From: Butyrivibrio sp. XPD2006 | GTDB lineage: Bacteria > Bacillota > Clostridia > Lachnospirales > Lachnospiraceae | Assembly (NCBI RefSeq): GCF_000420865.1 | Contig: NZ_ATVT01000012.1 | Location: 61,847-125,846 of the forward strand | DNA: 64,000 bases | Direction: 5' to 3' | Shown: one piece after another, positions 36,860 through 46,507 of the stretch | Layout: the number at the start of each line of letters is the position of its first letter | Position numbering within the stretch: position 1 is the stretch's first letter | The notes under the pieces: model-generated | Seen by the model: only the letters and a program-made list of their open reading frames with translations | The model's database searches: none | Told to the model about the DNA's origin: nothing | Made by a program: the position numbers and the translations under genes

Positions 36860-38035
36860 GTGGGTAAAGATTTAAGAGGCCGAGAAATCGGCGAAGGAAT
36901 TGTGCAGAGAAAGGATGGTTTATATTCAGCCAGATTTACTAACAAGAGTGGAAAAAGAGTAGAAAAATATTTTGATAATGCTGCAGATGCCAAAAAGTGG
37001 GTCACGATAAGCCGGCTTGAGGATGATAAAAAACCGGCCACAGCCATTGAATATAGCATGACTGTTGATGAGTGGTTTGTATATTGGATAAAAACATTTA
37101 AGAAGGGTTTATCGCCAAATACGATAAGAAATTATAAGGATCGTTACTATACTAATGTCCAAAACCATATAGGTAAGATGTTGCTTATAGATGTTAAGGC
37201 GATGCATTGTCAGCAGATTCTTAATGAAATGCAGGCAGATTACGCAATATCTACAGTCTATCAGACATACATTTGTCTTGGCTCAATGTTCAAATCTGCT
37301 TTGCTAAACGATCTTATTCCTAAGCATCCGCTTGATGCAGTGAACTTCAGAGCAAAAAAAGTAAAGACACCGCGCAGAGTTCTCACTGTGGAGGAACAGG
37401 AAAAATTCCTCGAATTTGCAGATAAGAATCATAATGCAAAACAATTTAGGTTGCTTTTGCAGACAGGACTTAGAACCGGTGAGCTGATAGGTCTAACTTG
37501 GGACAGCTTTGATATTGAGAATAGAACCCTGACAATTGATAAAGCACTTGAGTATAGACATGAGCGTGGGTATTGGAGAGCTGGACCACCAAAAACAATG
37601 GCCGGATTCAGGACAATACCGCTTACTGAAGAAGCTTTTGATATATTATATGGGTTGTATCAAAAGCGGCACACCAGGAAAGAATCCATGGCACTGTCAC
37701 AGGTATTAACCTTCATTGACCCGAGAACCGGACTTGAGAGAACAGTAAACATGAAGGAATTGATATTTGTAAATTTTCGGACCGGAGAGCCTATCAAGAA
37801 TTCTACTTATGATACCAATCTTTATAAGATATGTGATAAGGCAGGAATTAAACCTTTTTGTATGCACGCATTAAGACACACATTTGCTACCAGATGTATT
37901 GAGAGAGGAGTTAATCCGAAGTCTCTTCAAAAGATTTTGGGACATGCACAGTTGTCTACCACGATGGATACATATGTACATGTGACTGATGATTCTTTAC
38001 TTCTTGCGATAAGACAGTTTGAGGCTGCTGTATAG
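36860..38035 (+). CDS. int: Tyrosine integrase (Tn916 Int type)
   Basis: A 391-residue recombinase. GTG 36860 is chosen because AAGGAG lies seven bases upstream; a longer frame from 36824 lacks one. The N-terminus (LRGREIGEGIVQRKDGLYSARFTNKSGKRVEKYF) is the arm-binding domain of Tn916-type Int. The core-binding SAM-like domain follows (MTVDEWFVYWIKTFKKGLSPNTIRNYKDRY). The catalytic residues are Arg205 (TGLRTGE), His336 and Arg339 (HALRH), His362 and Tyr372 (MDTYVHV). It catalyses integration and, with Xis, excision. It stops 132 bases before ychF, which suggests that it is the last gene of the element. Confidence 0.93.
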   Translation: MGKDLRGREIGEGIVQRKDGLYSARFTNKSGKRVEKYFDNAADAKKWVTISRLEDDKKPATAIEYSMTVDEWFVYWIKTFKKGLSPNTIRNYKDRYYTNVQNHIGKMLLIDVKAMHCQQILNEMQADYAISTVYQTYICLGSMFKSALLNDLIPKHPLDAVNFRAKKVKTPRRVLTVEEQEKFLEFADKNHNAKQFRLLLQTGLRTGELIGLTWDSFDIENRTLTIDKALEYRHERGYWRAGPPKTMAGFRTIPLTEEAFDILYGLYQKRHTRKESMALSQVLTFIDPRTGLERTVNMKELIFVNFRTGEPIKNSTYDTNLYKICDKAGIKPFCMHALRHTFATRCIERGVNPKSLQKILGHAQLSTTMDTYVHVTDDSLLLAIRQFEAAV

Positions 38036-38167
38036 CCTTTATAATTTTGTATAAAAGTTGGGAAGTAAAAAAATAATCAAAACTTATCATTTCTGGTGTA
38101 AAATGGTGTATATTTCATTATTCTAGATAGAAAGAATCCCGTAAATACGGGCTGGAGGTAATAAAAA
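38036..38167. other. Candidate right end (attR) of the ICE
   Basis: This 132-bp AT-rich gap lies between int and ychF. It contains repeated GGTGTA (38098 and 38107 region), a CCCGTAAATACGGG palindrome at about 38135, and the ychF ribosome site CTGGAGG. Tn916-like integrases place their gene next to one attachment site, so the recombination site should be here. The partner (attL) is outside the window, so the exact base cannot be fixed. Confidence 0.45.
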
Positions 38168-39265
38168 ATGAAACTAGGCATAGTTGGACTTCCTAACGTA
38201 GGAAAGAGCACACTTTTTAATTCACTTACAAACGCAGGGGCACTGGCAGCAAACTACCCTTTTGCAACAATAGATCCCAACGTGGGAGTTGTGGCAGTAC
38301 CTGACAAGAGACTCAAACTCCTCGGAGATCTTTATCACTCCAAGAAGGTAACACCTGCAACAATCGAGTTCGTTGATATAGCAGGACTCGTTAAGGGCGC
38401 ATCAAAGGGCGAGGGCCTTGGGAACCAGTTCCTTGCCAATATTCGTGAGACAGATGCTATTGTTCACGTAGTAAGGTGCTTTGAAGATCCTAACGTTGTA
38501 CACGTTGACGGATCTGTTGATCCTGCAAGAGATATTGAGACTATCAATCTCGAGCTTATTTTTGCAGATCTTGAGGTTCTTGAGAGAAGAATAGCCAAGG
38601 TTGCCAAGCTTGCCCGTATGGATAAGGCAGCAGCAAAAGAGCTTGAGATTTTAGAAAAGATAAAGGCCACCCTTGAGGATAACAAGATGGCAAGTGAGCT
38701 TGAGCTTGACGATGAGGAAGATAAGGCTTTTGTAAATACCCTTGATCTTCTTACATGGAAGCCTGTCATCTATGCAGCTAACGTTAAGGATGACGATCTT
38801 GCCGATGACGGAGCATCCAACCAGTATGTAGCAGCAGTAAGAGAACTGGCAGCTAAGTCGGGAAGCGAAGTATTTGTTATCAGTGCTCAGATCGAGGCTG
38901 AGATATCAGAGCTTGATGAGGACGAGAAGGCAGAATTTTTGGAGAGCCTTGGCCTTACAGAGTCAGGTCTTGATAAGCTTATTGCAGCAAGCTACAGAAC
39001 CCTGGGACTTATGAGTTTCCTTACATCCGGTGAGGATGAGACAAGAGCATGGACAATCAAGATCGGAACCAAGGCACCTCAGGCAGCCGGCAAGATCCAT
39101 ACTGACTTTGAGAGAGGCTTTATCAAGGCTGAGGTTATCAACTATGAGGACCTTTTAAGAGAAGGTTCAATTGCAGCAGCCAAGGAAAAGGGCCTTGTTC
39201 GTATGGAAGGAAAAGAGTATGTCGTTCAGGACGGCGATGTAATACTCTTTAGATTTAACGTCTGA
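38168..39265 (+). CDS. ychF: Redox-regulated ATPase/GTPase YchF
   Basis: A 365-residue Obg-family P-loop protein: [41 protein letters not shown], then [20 protein letters not shown], a helical hairpin (residues about 125-190) and a C-terminal TGS domain ([29 protein letters not shown]). The usual G4 NKxD is replaced, consistent with ATP preference. It is a conserved housekeeping protein linked to ribosome and oxidative-stress physiology. It is full length. The SD CTGGAGG precedes ATG 38168. It serves as the chromosomal marker after the ICE. Confidence 0.96.
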   Translation: MKLGIVGLPNVGKSTLFNSLTNAGALAANYPFATIDPNVGVVAVPDKRLKLLGDLYHSKKVTPATIEFVDIAGLVKGASKGEGLGNQFLANIRETDAIVHVVRCFEDPNVVHVDGSVDPARDIETINLELIFADLEVLERRIAKVAKLARMDKAAAKELEILEKIKATLEDNKMASELELDDEEDKAFVNTLDLLTWKPVIYAANVKDDDLADDGASNQYVAAVRELAAKSGSEVFVISAQIEAEISELDEDEKAEFLESLGLTESGLDKLIAASYRTLGLMSFLTSGEDETRAWTIKIGTKAPQAAGKIHTDFERGFIKAEVINYEDLLREGSIAAAKEKGLVRMEGKEYVVQDGDVILFRFNV

Positions 39266-39285
39266 TTGGCTTTTGGGAGGATAAT

Positions 39286-40155
39286 ATGCCTGACATAATG
39301 GGGAAAATGGACATCGCATTCCCTAACCTGGGATTGTATTTAAAAGATGTTCCTAAGAACTTTACAATATTTGGATTTACCATAGCTTTATATGGAGTGA
39401 TCATAGGACTCGGCTTTCTTATAGCTCTTTTGATAATTGCGAGAGTGGCGAAATGGACAGACCAGAACCCTGATGATTACTGGGATATGGCTATATATGT
39501 AATTATATTTTCAATAATCGGTGCAAGGATCTACTACGTATTCTTCGCCTGGGATTACTACAAGGACAATCCCATAAGTGTATTTAATATAAGGAACGGC
39601 GGCCTTGCGATTTATGGCGGAGTACTTGCGGGCTTTGCCACAATCTACATCTACACCAGGATCAGGAAAAAGAGCTTTCTTAAGATGGCTGACACAGTAA
39701 TGTTTGGCCTTGTATTCGGACAGATCCTCGGAAGATGGGGCAACTTTACAAACAGAGAAGCCTTTGGAGAGTACACAGACGGACTCTTTGCCATGAGACT
39801 TCCTTTGGAAATGGTCAGAAGCGGAGAGATCACAGAGCTTATGAAGGCTCACATGGTAGAGGGAACCAATTATGTTCAGGTGAGCCCCACATTCCTTTAC
39901 GAGAGTATGTGGAATTTATGTCTTTTGATTATTCTGTTCCTGTACTGCAAACACAAGAAGTTTGACGGTGAGATAGTTCTTTTGTACCTTGGAGGCTATG
40001 GCCTTGGAAGAGCATGGATTGAGGGACTTAGAACCGATCAGCTGATCATGCACACAACAGGACTTCCTGTATCACAGATGCTGGCTATATGCTTGGTAAT
40101 ATTTGCCGTAGTGATGGATGTAATTACAAGGATAAGGTTAAAGAAAAATGCTTAA
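39286..40155 (+). CDS. lgt: Prolipoprotein diacylglyceryl transferase
   Basis: A 289-residue membrane enzyme (about seven helices) with the family motifs: GARIYYVFFAWDYYKDNP, NGGLAIYGGVLAGF, and the signature GQILGRWGNFTNREAFGEYTD. It transfers diacylglyceryl from phosphatidylglycerol to the lipobox cysteine of prolipoproteins, for example the solute-binding protein at 47700. ATG 39286 follows GGGAGG. Its end overlaps the next gene by eight bases, so lgt, aroE-aroK and queH may be one operon. Confidence 0.95.
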   Translation: MPDIMGKMDIAFPNLGLYLKDVPKNFTIFGFTIALYGVIIGLGFLIALLIIARVAKWTDQNPDDYWDMAIYVIIFSIIGARIYYVFFAWDYYKDNPISVFNIRNGGLAIYGGVLAGFATIYIYTRIRKKSFLKMADTVMFGLVFGQILGRWGNFTNREAFGEYTDGLFAMRLPLEMVRSGEITELMKAHMVEGTNYVQVSPTFLYESMWNLCLLIILFLYCKHKKFDGEIVLLYLGGYGLGRAWIEGLRTDQLIMHTTGLPVSQMLAICLVIFAVVMDVITRIRLKKNA

Positions 40156-41539
40156 TTATACTGATGGCAACACCTATGTATGCGGAATAATCGGAAATCC
40201 GGTAAGGCACACATTATCTCCGCTGATACATAATACATTTTCCGATATGCTCGGCATAAACCTTGTCTATGTTCCCTTTGAGGTAGAGGCTGATGGTCTT
40301 AAGGCTGCTGTAAGGGGAGCGTATGAGCTTGGACTAAGGGGACTTAATGTAACGGTTCCTTATAAGAGCGATGTGATCCCTTATCTTAAGTATGTGGATC
40401 CTTTGGCCGAGAGCATCGGTGCAGTGAACACCCTTGTACGTGATGAGGCTCTTAAGGGATTTCGCGGTTATAACACCGATATGACAGGGCTTTATCGCGC
40501 TATGTCTGAAGAGGGCATTGAACTAAGCGGAGAAACAGTTGTTATTTTAGGAGCAGGTGGCGTTGCCAGGCCAACTGCTCATTTGTGCATAAATAAGGGC
40601 GCAAGAAAAGTATATATTCTCAATCGTACTTTGGAGAAGGCCGAGGCCATTGCAGAGGAGCTTGATGATGAGCGCGTAGTGGCCATCGATATTGCGGATT
40701 ATAATGAGGTCCTTCTTAGAGAAGAGAGCTTCTTTGCTATTCAGTGCACATCAGTAGGTCTTTTCCCGGATGTGAACAGTGCGGTTATCGAAGATCCTGA
40801 GTTCTATAAGCATGTTCATGCAGCTCTCGATGTTGTCTACAAACCGCTGGATACCAAGTTTTTGAAGCTTGCAAGGCAGGCCGGAGCGAAAACTTTCTCG
40901 GGACTCAAGATGCTTCTTTATCAGGGAATTGACGCCTATGAGCTGTGGAATGCAGACCTTTCTGTCAAGATCACCAAAGAGATGGCTGATGAGGTATACA
41001 AGTCACTTTCACTTGAAGTTGCAGGTGCCAGAAACATCATACTTGAGGGCTTTATGGGAAGCGGCAAGACCACGGTTTCCGAGATACTATCGGACAGGCT
41101 TGGGCTTGAGCTCATGGACACCGATGTAACTATAGAAGATACGGAAGGACGAAGCATCAGCAGCATATTCAGGGAGGACGGAGAAGAGGCCTTCAGGGAT
41201 ATGGAGACCGAGCTTCTACAGATGATAGCCGGGGACCATTTAAGAGACATGGTTATTTCTCTCGGCGGAGGAATGCCGGTACGTGAGAAGAACAGAGAGC
41301 TTCTCAAGGAGTCGGGTAAGGTGGTGTATCTCAAGGCAAGTCCCGAGACGATCTATGAGCGTGTTAAGGGTGACACCACAAGACCTCTGCTTCAGAGCGA
41401 GGATCCTCTTTTGAGGATTAAAGAGCTCATGGAGGGACGCAGCGATGTATATGATGAAGCTGCCGATCTGATAATTGATACGGATAACAAGACACCTGAT
41501 GAGATTTGTGATGAGATAATCAGGGAACTGGGTTTATGA
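40148..41539 (+). CDS. aroEK: Bifunctional shikimate dehydrogenase-shikimate kinase
   Basis: A 463-residue fusion. Residues 1-275 are AroE: VCGIIGNPVRHTLSPLIHNT, LNVTVPYKSDVIPYL (catalytic Lys), GAVNTLVRDEALKGFRGYNTDMTG, VVILGAGGVARPTAHL. Residues 292-463 are AroK: LEGFMGSGKTTVSEILSDRLGLELMDTDVTIEDTEGRSI, RDMETELL, LGGGMPVREKNRELL, GDTTRPLL. Fusion channels shikimate between consecutive steps of the chorismate pathway. No other aro gene is nearby. A one-protein arrangement is known in some bacteria, and the linker here is very short (about 15 residues). Confidence 0.95.
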   Translation: MLNYTDGNTYVCGIIGNPVRHTLSPLIHNTFSDMLGINLVYVPFEVEADGLKAAVRGAYELGLRGLNVTVPYKSDVIPYLKYVDPLAESIGAVNTLVRDEALKGFRGYNTDMTGLYRAMSEEGIELSGETVVILGAGGVARPTAHLCINKGARKVYILNRTLEKAEAIAEELDDERVVAIDIADYNEVLLREESFFAIQCTSVGLFPDVNSAVIEDPEFYKHVHAALDVVYKPLDTKFLKLARQAGAKTFSGLKMLLYQGIDAYELWNADLSVKITKEMADEVYKSLSLEVAGARNIILEGFMGSGKTTVSEILSDRLGLELMDTDVTIEDTEGRSISSIFREDGEEAFRDMETELLQMIAGDHLRDMVISLGGGMPVREKNRELLKESGKVVYLKASPETIYERVKGDTTRPLLQSEDPLLRIKELMEGRSDVYDEAADLIIDTDNKTPDEICDEIIRELGL

Positions 41540-42186
41540 ACAAGAGGAATTATTCAAAAGAGCTTGATGCTTTCATAGAAGATTTTCAGAAAAAGGGAGA
41601 ATATCCCAAACTCCTTCTGCATGCCTGCTGTGCGCCGTGTTCATCTTACTGCATGGAGTTTTTAAGAAATTATTTTGATGTGACTGTCTTTTTTTACAAC
41701 CCCAATATCACTGAGGAAGCTGAGTATCAAAAGAGGGTTCTCGAGGAAAAGAGACTTATCGGTGAATACAATAAGCTGGAAGGCAGAAAGATCGAGATCA
41801 TGGAGGGCGAGTATAAGCCGTCTGATTTCTTTGACACGGTAAGAGGCTTTGAAGATTGCAAGGAGGGCGGAGAACGGTGCAGAAAGTGCTTTGAACTGAG
41901 GCTTTCTGAGACAGCCAGAGTGGCAAGAGATAAAGGATTTGATTTCTTTACTACAACTCTCACCATAAGCCCACTCAAAAACGCAGATGTCCTTAATGAA
42001 GTCGGTGAGGCAGCAGGTAAGGCTTGGGGAATAGCTTTTTTGCCATCCGATTTTAAAAAGAAGGAAGGCTATAAGAGGTCGATTGAACTGTCCAAAGAGT
42101 ACGGACTGTACAGGCAGGACTACTGCGGATGCAGCTTTTCAAAGGCTCAGAGAGAACTTGAAAAAAACGGCAGTGCTAGTATATAA
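41536..42186 (+). CDS. queH: Epoxyqueuosine reductase QueH
   Basis: A 216-residue protein overlapping aroEK by four bases. It has the QueH cysteine pattern: HACCAPCSSYCMEFL, CKEGGERCRKCFELRLSETA, and RQDYCGCSFSKAQRE, plus FFYNPNI and the conserved SPLKN. QueH (formerly DUF208) performs the last reduction in queuosine biosynthesis in bacteria that lack QueG; it needs metal cofactors bound by these cysteines. It is full length. Queuosine is made in tRNA. The gene is part of the lgt-aroEK-queH unit. Confidence 0.93.
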   Translation: MNKRNYSKELDAFIEDFQKKGEYPKLLLHACCAPCSSYCMEFLRNYFDVTVFFYNPNITEEAEYQKRVLEEKRLIGEYNKLEGRKIEIMEGEYKPSDFFDTVRGFEDCKEGGERCRKCFELRLSETARVARDKGFDFFTTTLTISPLKNADVLNEVGEAAGKAWGIAFLPSDFKKKEGYKRSIELSKEYGLYRQDYCGCSFSKAQRELEKNGSASI

Positions 42187-42224
42187 TGTGGCTGTTTGTG
42201 TAGAGAAAAGTATTGGAGAGAAAA

Positions 42225-43136
42225 ATGTTTTGTACAAATTGCGGAGCACCGGTTGAACCGGGGCAGAAGTTTTGCAACAAATGCGGAGTTCCGGTCAGCG
42301 TGGGGGCTGTAAATACCAATAATACCATGCCACAGCAGATGCAGGCCGGAGCCTATATGCAGACGCAGCCTAAAAAGAAAAAGAAGTGGCCGATAGTTCT
42401 TTTGATAATAGCTATTTTGCTGCTTATTGCAATCGGTATCGTATTTGCCGGATACACTGTATACAATACGATAAATGCTATAAACACCGGAAAAGTTGAT
42501 ACGCCCGTAGACTATTTGATACCGGAATCTGAAGAGGTTGAGGATATCACTGTGCCGGATGCAAATACTGACATAGAAGATCTGCTCGATGAAATCTATA
42601 ACGAGATGGGTGTCAATTATACGGACTATGCATATGCCAAGGTTTATGATATGGATACGAATGTACTCATAAGCCCGAACGATACAGTCAGTGATGATAC
42701 AGTGATCTGGAACGGCAAGACTCTTGGCGGATTCTGTGATTTTGTAGACAGCCAGGTCTTAAGTGAGGGAACAACTGTTGACAGAGAGCTGCTTTATAAG
42801 CTGGTTTCTATTCATGTTATCGATCCTGCAATTGTGGCAGACGATCATATTTTTGAAATACTTATGAAGTATTGCGTGGTTGTCGGTAACGAGTTTGGTC
42901 ATAGCGGAGCTGCTATTAAGAATGCATCTTTCAGCAAGGATAAGCCCAATACATATAACTATGAGGTTGAGGTGGATGGCAAGACCAGCACCTGGATCAT
43001 TGATTATGACAGCAAAAAGGTTTTGCTCAACAATGGTAATACAGAGTATACCTCGGCCGGAGAATACGGAATGTTTGCTGACAAGACAATGACAGCATGG
43101 ACATATATCATTGATCAGTATTTTGGAATCTATTAA
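42225..43136 (+). CDS. Zinc-ribbon membrane protein
   Basis: A 303-residue protein; ATG 42225 follows GGAGAG. Residues 1-25 are a zinc ribbon (CTNCGAPVEPGQKFCNKCGVPV). A lysine-rich stretch and one transmembrane helix (residues about 60-82) come next, then an acidic linker (ESEEVEDITVPDANTDIEDL) and an extracytoplasmic domain. The organisation is common among Firmicute envelope proteins with unknown roles, where the ribbon stays in the cytoplasm. No enzymatic motif is seen. It precedes argS, with its own spacing. Confidence 0.8.
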   Translation: MFCTNCGAPVEPGQKFCNKCGVPVSVGAVNTNNTMPQQMQAGAYMQTQPKKKKKWPIVLLIIAILLLIAIGIVFAGYTVYNTINAINTGKVDTPVDYLIPESEEVEDITVPDANTDIEDLLDEIYNEMGVNYTDYAYAKVYDMDTNVLISPNDTVSDDTVIWNGKTLGGFCDFVDSQVLSEGTTVDRELLYKLVSIHVIDPAIVADDHIFEILMKYCVVVGNEFGHSGAAIKNASFSKDKPNTYNYEVEVDGKTSTWIIDYDSKKVLLNNGNTEYTSAGEYGMFADKTMTAWTYIIDQYFGIY

Positions 43137-43164
43137 TTATTTTTTATAGAAAGAAGGAACTGTT

Positions 43165-44967
43165 TTGGAGAAAGTACTTGAGTTAATTTCAAAGGAAGTC
43201 GGAGATGCTTTTGAGGCAGCAGGGTATGAGAGGGAGCTTGGAAAGACAACAATATCCAACAGACCTGACCTGTGTGAGTATCAGTGCAACGGCGCTATGG
43301 CAGGAGCCAAGAAATACGGCAAGGCACCATTTATAATTGCAGATGATGTCGCTGCAAGACTGCAGGGCAATGCAATGTTTGAGAAGGTGGAGTCTGTTAA
43401 GCCCGGATTTTTGAATATCACAGTCAGCGGTGATTTTGTCAGGGAGTACATTGTGAGAATGCTTCATGAGAAGCACATGGGTGTATCAATGCCCGGACAT
43501 GCGCCTACTATAATCCTTGACTACGGCGGAGCAAATGTTGCCAAGCCTCTTCATGTAGGACACCTTCGTCCTGCCATTATCGGTGAGGCTGTAAAGAGAA
43601 TACTTAAGTATGCAGGCAATAATGTGATCGGTGATATCCATATGGGAGACTGGGGCCTTCAGATGGGTCTTATTATCACTGAGCTTAAGGCTCGTCACCC
43701 TGAGCTTCCTTATTTTGATCCTGATTTTAAGGGCCCTTTCCCAAAAGAGGCTCCGTTTACAATACAGGAGCTTGCTGAGATATACCCTGTTGCAAGTGGT
43801 AAGACTAAGGTCTCCGATGATGCATCAGAGGAAGAGAAGAAGGCTGCAGCAGAGTACAAGGCTGAGGCGCTTGAGGCAACAAAGCGCATGCAGGATGGCG
43901 ACAAGGCTTACAGAGCTATCTGGCATCACATCATGAATGTCTCACTTCCTGATCTTAAGAAGAATTATGACAGCCTTAATGTTCACTTCGATCTCTGGAA
44001 GGGTGAGTCTGATGTTCACGACCTTATCCCGGGAATGGTTGATTACATGAAGCAGCACGATTATGCTCATGAGAGTCAGGGAGCTTTGGTTGTTGATGTT
44101 GCTGAGGAGTCTGATACAAAAGAGATGCCTCCTTGCATGATCCTTAAATCTGACGGAGCAGCTCTTTATGCAACAACAGACCTTGCAACCATACAGGAGC
44201 GTATGAAAGAGTATCGCCCCGATGCTATATACTATTTCACAGATAAGAGACAGTCTCTTCATTTCGAGCAGGTATTCCGTGCAGCCAAGAAGACAAGGCT
44301 CACACTGCCTGAGACAGATCTTAGATTTGTCGGAAACGGAACTATGAACGGTCCCGACGGCAAGCCCTTCAAGACAAGAGAGGGCGGAGTTATGCACCTT
44401 GAGAGCCTTGTACAGGAGATCAACGACAAGATGTATAACAGGATCAAGGAGAGCAATCACGACATCGACGAGGAAGAGGCAAGAAGCACAGCCAAGAAAG
44501 TTGCTCTTTCAGCACTTAAGTATGGTGACCTTTCAAACCAGCCTTCCAAGGATTATATCTTTGATATAGATAAGTTCACTTCCTTCGAGGGAGACACAGG
44601 CCCATACATCCTTTACACAATTGTACGTATCAAATCAATCCTCAGCAAATATGCGGCTGAGGGCGGTAATGTCAAGGATGCCAAGCTCGATAACCCTGAG
44701 AATCCTGCAATGAAGGATCTCATGCTTGGACTTACAAGATTTGCCGATGCGGTAGAGAGCGCAGCAAGAGATCTTGCACCTAACAGGATCTGCGCATATA
44801 TCTATGAGCTCAGCAACTCCTTCAATAGCTTCTATCACGGAACCAAGATCCTTGCAGAGCCTGATCAGAACAAGAAGGAGAGCTACATTGCACTCCTTGC
44901 AATAACACTGAAAGTACTTGAGACAGGAATAGATTTACTTGGTTTTGACGCGCCGGAGAGGATGTGA
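43165..44967 (+). CDS. argS: Arginyl-tRNA synthetase
   Basis: A 600-residue class I synthetase starting with TTG 43165 after AAGAAGGAAC. The N-terminal ArgRS domain is followed by the HIGH-type motif VAKPLHVGHLRPAIIGEAV and a KMSK-region equivalent (GKPFKTREGGVMHL), which is degenerate in ArgRS. The C-terminal anticodon-binding DALR domain ends ALLAITLKVLETGIDLLGFDAPERM. It charges tRNA-Arg and activates protein synthesis. It is full length. A repeat-like sequence follows its stop. Confidence 0.96.
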   Translation: MEKVLELISKEVGDAFEAAGYERELGKTTISNRPDLCEYQCNGAMAGAKKYGKAPFIIADDVAARLQGNAMFEKVESVKPGFLNITVSGDFVREYIVRMLHEKHMGVSMPGHAPTIILDYGGANVAKPLHVGHLRPAIIGEAVKRILKYAGNNVIGDIHMGDWGLQMGLIITELKARHPELPYFDPDFKGPFPKEAPFTIQELAEIYPVASGKTKVSDDASEEEKKAAAEYKAEALEATKRMQDGDKAYRAIWHHIMNVSLPDLKKNYDSLNVHFDLWKGESDVHDLIPGMVDYMKQHDYAHESQGALVVDVAEESDTKEMPPCMILKSDGAALYATTDLATIQERMKEYRPDAIYYFTDKRQSLHFEQVFRAAKKTRLTLPETDLRFVGNGTMNGPDGKPFKTREGGVMHLESLVQEINDKMYNRIKESNHDIDEEEARSTAKKVALSALKYGDLSNQPSKDYIFDIDKFTSFEGDTGPYILYTIVRIKSILSKYAAEGGNVKDAKLDNPENPAMKDLMLGLTRFADAVESAARDLAPNRICAYIYELSNSFNSFYHGTKILAEPDQNKKESYIALLAITLKVLETGIDLLGFDAPERM

Positions 44968-44984
44968 GCGATATATGGAATGAG

Positions 44985-45115
44985 TAAGCACAATGTCGTG
45001 CTCGCACGAATCATTGTGCTTATGAAATAACATAACGGACATGAGGAAGTAGGACGGTAGTCCGGATTCCGAATGGATGTAGGATTGCGAGAGCGTAAGC
45101 GGAGCAATCCGTATA
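44985..45115. repeat. Two-hairpin intergenic element between argS and the MATE gene
   Basis: AAGCACAATG-TCGTGC-TC-GCACGA-AT-CATTGTGCTT (about 44991-45023) forms a long near-perfect hairpin with two stacked stems. GGATTGC with GCAATCC (about 45081-45111) forms a second one. No T-run follows, and no gene fits. Such paired palindromes look like a dispersed intergenic repeat (REP or small MITE type), but only one copy is in the window. Confidence 0.5.
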
Positions 45116-45131
45116 TCGCGGAGTAAATAAA

Positions 45132-46469
45132 ATGAATTCAAAACACATATTCAGCAACAGGAAACTTTTCCTGTTGCTGATTCCGATTATAGCTGAACAA
45201 TTCTTAAACTCCCTTATGGGCATGGCTGATTCTATGATGGTAAGTAATGTAGGAGCAGCTGCACTTTCGGGAGTTTCTCTTGTGGACTCAATCAACAACC
45301 TGGTTGTCCAGGCTTTTGCTGCCATGGCAACCGGAGGCGTTATCATCTGCTCAACCTATATTGGTCAGAGAGATATCAAAAGAGCTAATGATGCAGCCTC
45401 TCAGGTTCTTCTTGTATCAGCCTTTTTATCAGCGGTCATTATGGTCTTATGCCTTATTTTCAGAGGAAGTCTTCTCTCAATGATATTTGGAACCATAGAG
45501 CCTGACGTTATGAGAGCTGCAAGTACATATTTCCTTCTGAGCATTCTCTCGTATCCGGGCATTGCCTTGTCTGCCGCGGGGGCTGCGGTTTTCAGGGCAC
45601 AGTCCAACACAAGACTTCCCATGAATGTTGCCATTATCTCCAATATTCTTAATGTAGCAGGCAATGCGCTGTTTATTTTTGTATTAAATATGGGCGTTTT
45701 CGGAGCAGCACTGGCGACACTTCTTTCAAGGCTCTTTTCCGCAATAGTTCTTTTGGTACTGCTTGGCAGAAAGAATCAGGAGATCAGAGTTTATCAATAT
45801 CACAAGATCCGTCCCGACGGGGATAAGATAAAGAGGATCCTGGCTATGGGTATTCCCAACGGAATTGAAAACTCAATGTTTCAGTTCGGTAAGCTGGCAA
45901 TTCAGTCATCAGTTTCACTCCTTGGTACAACAGCCATTGCAGCCCAGGCCATGGCCAATATCTTTGAGAATGTAAACGGCGTTGCAGGCTGTGGCGTTGG
46001 AATAGGTCTTATGACCGTGATAGGTCAGTGCCTTGGTGCAGGAAGGAAAGACGAGGCTATCTACTACACCAAGAAGATGATAGTCTGGGGATATATTGCA
46101 ATTGCGGCGAGCTGCCTTTTCACCTATGCGATAGCAAGACCGGTCACAACGCTGGCGGGTATGGAAAAAGAGAGCGCGGCTCTTTGCATCTATATGCTCG
46201 GATGGATCACGATTGTTAAACCTCTGTTATGGTCACCGTCCTTCATCACTGCATACAGCTTAAGGGCTGCCGGTGATGTGAAGTTCTCAATGCTGATCTC
46301 AACGCTTACCATGTGGCTTTGCAGAGTTACCCTGGCTACGTACCTTATCAGAGTCGTGCACATGGGACCTATGGGCGTATGGATTGGTATGTTCAGCGAC
46401 TGGGGTATTAGAGGTATAATATTTACAATAAGATTCCTTAGAGGTAAATGGATACATCAGGTAGTGTAA
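45132..46469 (+). CDS. MATE-family efflux transporter
   Basis: A 445-residue membrane protein with about twelve helices in two MatE repeats: IPIIAEQFLNSLMGMADSMMVSNVGAAALSGVSLVDSINNLV starts the first, and AMGIPNGIENSMFQFGKLAIQSSVSLLGTTAIAAQAMANIFENV the second. MATE proteins export cationic drugs or metabolites by Na+ or H+ antiport. ATG 45132 follows a GGAG. It is transcribed from the repeat-bearing gap. Its substrate cannot be read from sequence. Confidence 0.92.
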   Translation: MNSKHIFSNRKLFLLLIPIIAEQFLNSLMGMADSMMVSNVGAAALSGVSLVDSINNLVVQAFAAMATGGVIICSTYIGQRDIKRANDAASQVLLVSAFLSAVIMVLCLIFRGSLLSMIFGTIEPDVMRAASTYFLLSILSYPGIALSAAGAAVFRAQSNTRLPMNVAIISNILNVAGNALFIFVLNMGVFGAALATLLSRLFSAIVLLVLLGRKNQEIRVYQYHKIRPDGDKIKRILAMGIPNGIENSMFQFGKLAIQSSVSLLGTTAIAAQAMANIFENVNGVAGCGVGIGLMTVIGQCLGAGRKDEAIYYTKKMIVWGYIAIAASCLFTYAIARPVTTLAGMEKESAALCIYMLGWITIVKPLLWSPSFITAYSLRAAGDVKFSMLISTLTMWLCRVTLATYLIRVVHMGPMGVWIGMFSDWGIRGIIFTIRFLRGKWIHQVV

Positions 46470-46507
46470 CAGTTGGTATTTGGCTATAAGCAGCGGGGGT
46501 TAAAGCT

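Noticed and set aside
45081..45111. tRNA-like fold after argS
   Set aside because: Only one stem pairs well, and no T-arm or anticodon arm can be formed.
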